Source of the DNA: Bacteroidota bacterium
GTDB lineage: Bacteria > Bacteroidota > Rhodothermia > Rhodothermales > Rubricoccaceae
Assembly (NCBI GenBank): GCA_039821555.1
Contig: JBCBNX010000006.1
Location: forward strand, 62,001 to 126,000
Reading direction: 5' to 3'
DNA: 64,000 nt
Positions 63,591 to 64,000 of this stretch are shown piece after piece. How positions within the stretch are numbered: the stretch's first letter is position 1; the number at the start of each line of letters is the position of its first letter. Both the position numbers and the translations under genes were made by a program. The notes under the pieces are model-generated. The model saw only the letters and a program-made list of their open reading frames with translations, was not told where the DNA came from and ran no database searches.

Positions 63591-64000
63591 CTATCGACTC
63601 TCGGTGAACGGGCAGAGGGACCAACTCGCATCCCCCGCGTAGACCTCGTCTTCGGTGAGTAGGCAGCGGTTGAGCGCCAGCGTGAGACCGGGCTCGTCCA
63701 GACCGATTCCGATGAACACGATTTCCTGTCGCCGGTCGCCGAGGACGGGGTCCCAGACGCGCTCGGTGTCGGCCCGCAGCGTCTCGTCTTGCGGCCAGTG
63801 CTCGCGGGGTACGTCGGCCCACCACTTGCCGACCGCGTGGTACTGTCGGTGGCGGCCTGCCTGGCTCCACACCCACATGGTCTGCGGGGCGGACCCGAGC
63901 CAGAAAACGCCTTTCGAGCGGAGCACGCCGGGTGCGTCCGGCACGGCAGGCCAAGCTCCGCGCAGGAAACGCGCCAGCTTGGTCGGGTGAAACGGCATCC
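63591..64000 (-). CDS. C-terminal part of a COG0523 (ZigA/YciC-type) protein, cut by the window edge
   Basis: The visible 136 residues begin MPFHPTKLARFLRGAWP, the family CobW C-terminal domain, then VLRSKGVFWLGSAPQTMWVW, an aromatic segment with WWADVPREHW and the closing RRQEIVFIGIGLDEPGLTLA. The Met near 63998 is inside the protein; the GTPase half lies outside the window. This form, with the long aromatic insert, is the ZigA/YciC-like branch, often under zinc control. It ends 3 bases before the next COG0523 gene. Confidence 0.85.
   Translation of the reverse strand, partial: MPFHPTKLARFLRGAWPAVPDAPGVLRSKGVFWLGSAPQTMWVWSQAGRHRQYHAVGKWWADVPREHWPQDETLRADTERVWDPVLGDRRQEIVFIGIGLDEPGLTLALNRCLLTEDEVYAGDASWSLCPFTESR

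Overview
The window is a G+C-rich chromosomal segment that reads as a member of Rhodothermota/Bacteroidota (Rhodothermales-like). Three things support this. There is a type IX secretion C-terminal domain on the protein at 34295-36352. A Bacteroidetes-type promoter (TTG / TATATTTG) sits in front of a tRNA. Family markers such as DUF4783, DUF5916, choice-of-anchor-B and FG-GAP proteins, methylmalonyl-CoA epimerase, MutS2 and a solitary ArsA-type ATPase are present. Shine-Dalgarno-like sites are mostly absent. I see no phage, no complete insertion sequence and no CRISPR array.

Layout. 0-7 kb: tail of an unknown gene, then a tripartite RND efflux operon (outer-membrane factor, adaptor, permease). 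6.8-13.2 kb: methylmalonyl-CoA epimerase, a DEAD-box helicase, an HAE3/MMPL-type RND protein, YidD and a small unknown protein. 13.4-30.6 kb: mostly housekeeping (OmpA-like lipoprotein, sugar nucleotidyltransferase, MutS2, DUF4783 protein, a very large sensor kinase, AcuI/YhdH-type reductase, inorganic pyrophosphatase, YraN, GbsR-type regulator, SAM hydrolase, two unknown envelope proteins and a short CapD/WbpM-like enzyme). 30.6-46 kb: two glycosyltransferases, a GH113-like hydrolase, an ArsA ATPase followed by an inserted low-G+C block carrying a T9SS cargo gene and a duplicated arsA tail, a Roadblock-like protein, a prolyl oligopeptidase, a toxin-antitoxin pair whose toxin carries an amber codon, an FG-GAP/DUF900 fusion, endonuclease V, a nitroreductase-like gene and tRNA-Val(GAC).

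46.6-64 kb is one long minus-strand run. In transcription order it holds two COG0523/CobW metallochaperone-type genes (the first cut by the window edge), a small His-bearing lipoprotein, a Tat-lipoprotein Fe/Mn superoxide dismutase, an ABC exporter (ATPase plus two DUF3526-like permeases), a double-cupin lipoprotein, a third COG0523 GTPase, a DUF3299 protein, a DUF5916 outer-membrane protein and three secreted beta-propeller proteins, one with a His/Met-rich insert. I read this as an extracytoplasmic metal-homeostasis and redox locus. The two complete COG0523 proteins have complementary defects: one lacks the CxCC metal motif, the other lacks the Asp of the guanine-specificity motif.

Non-coding structure is unusually rich. 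Four copies of a perfect 28-bp palindrome and three copies of a larger dispersed inverted repeat all lie in the first 16 kb, and 7- or 8-bp tandem repeats abut several start or stop codons.
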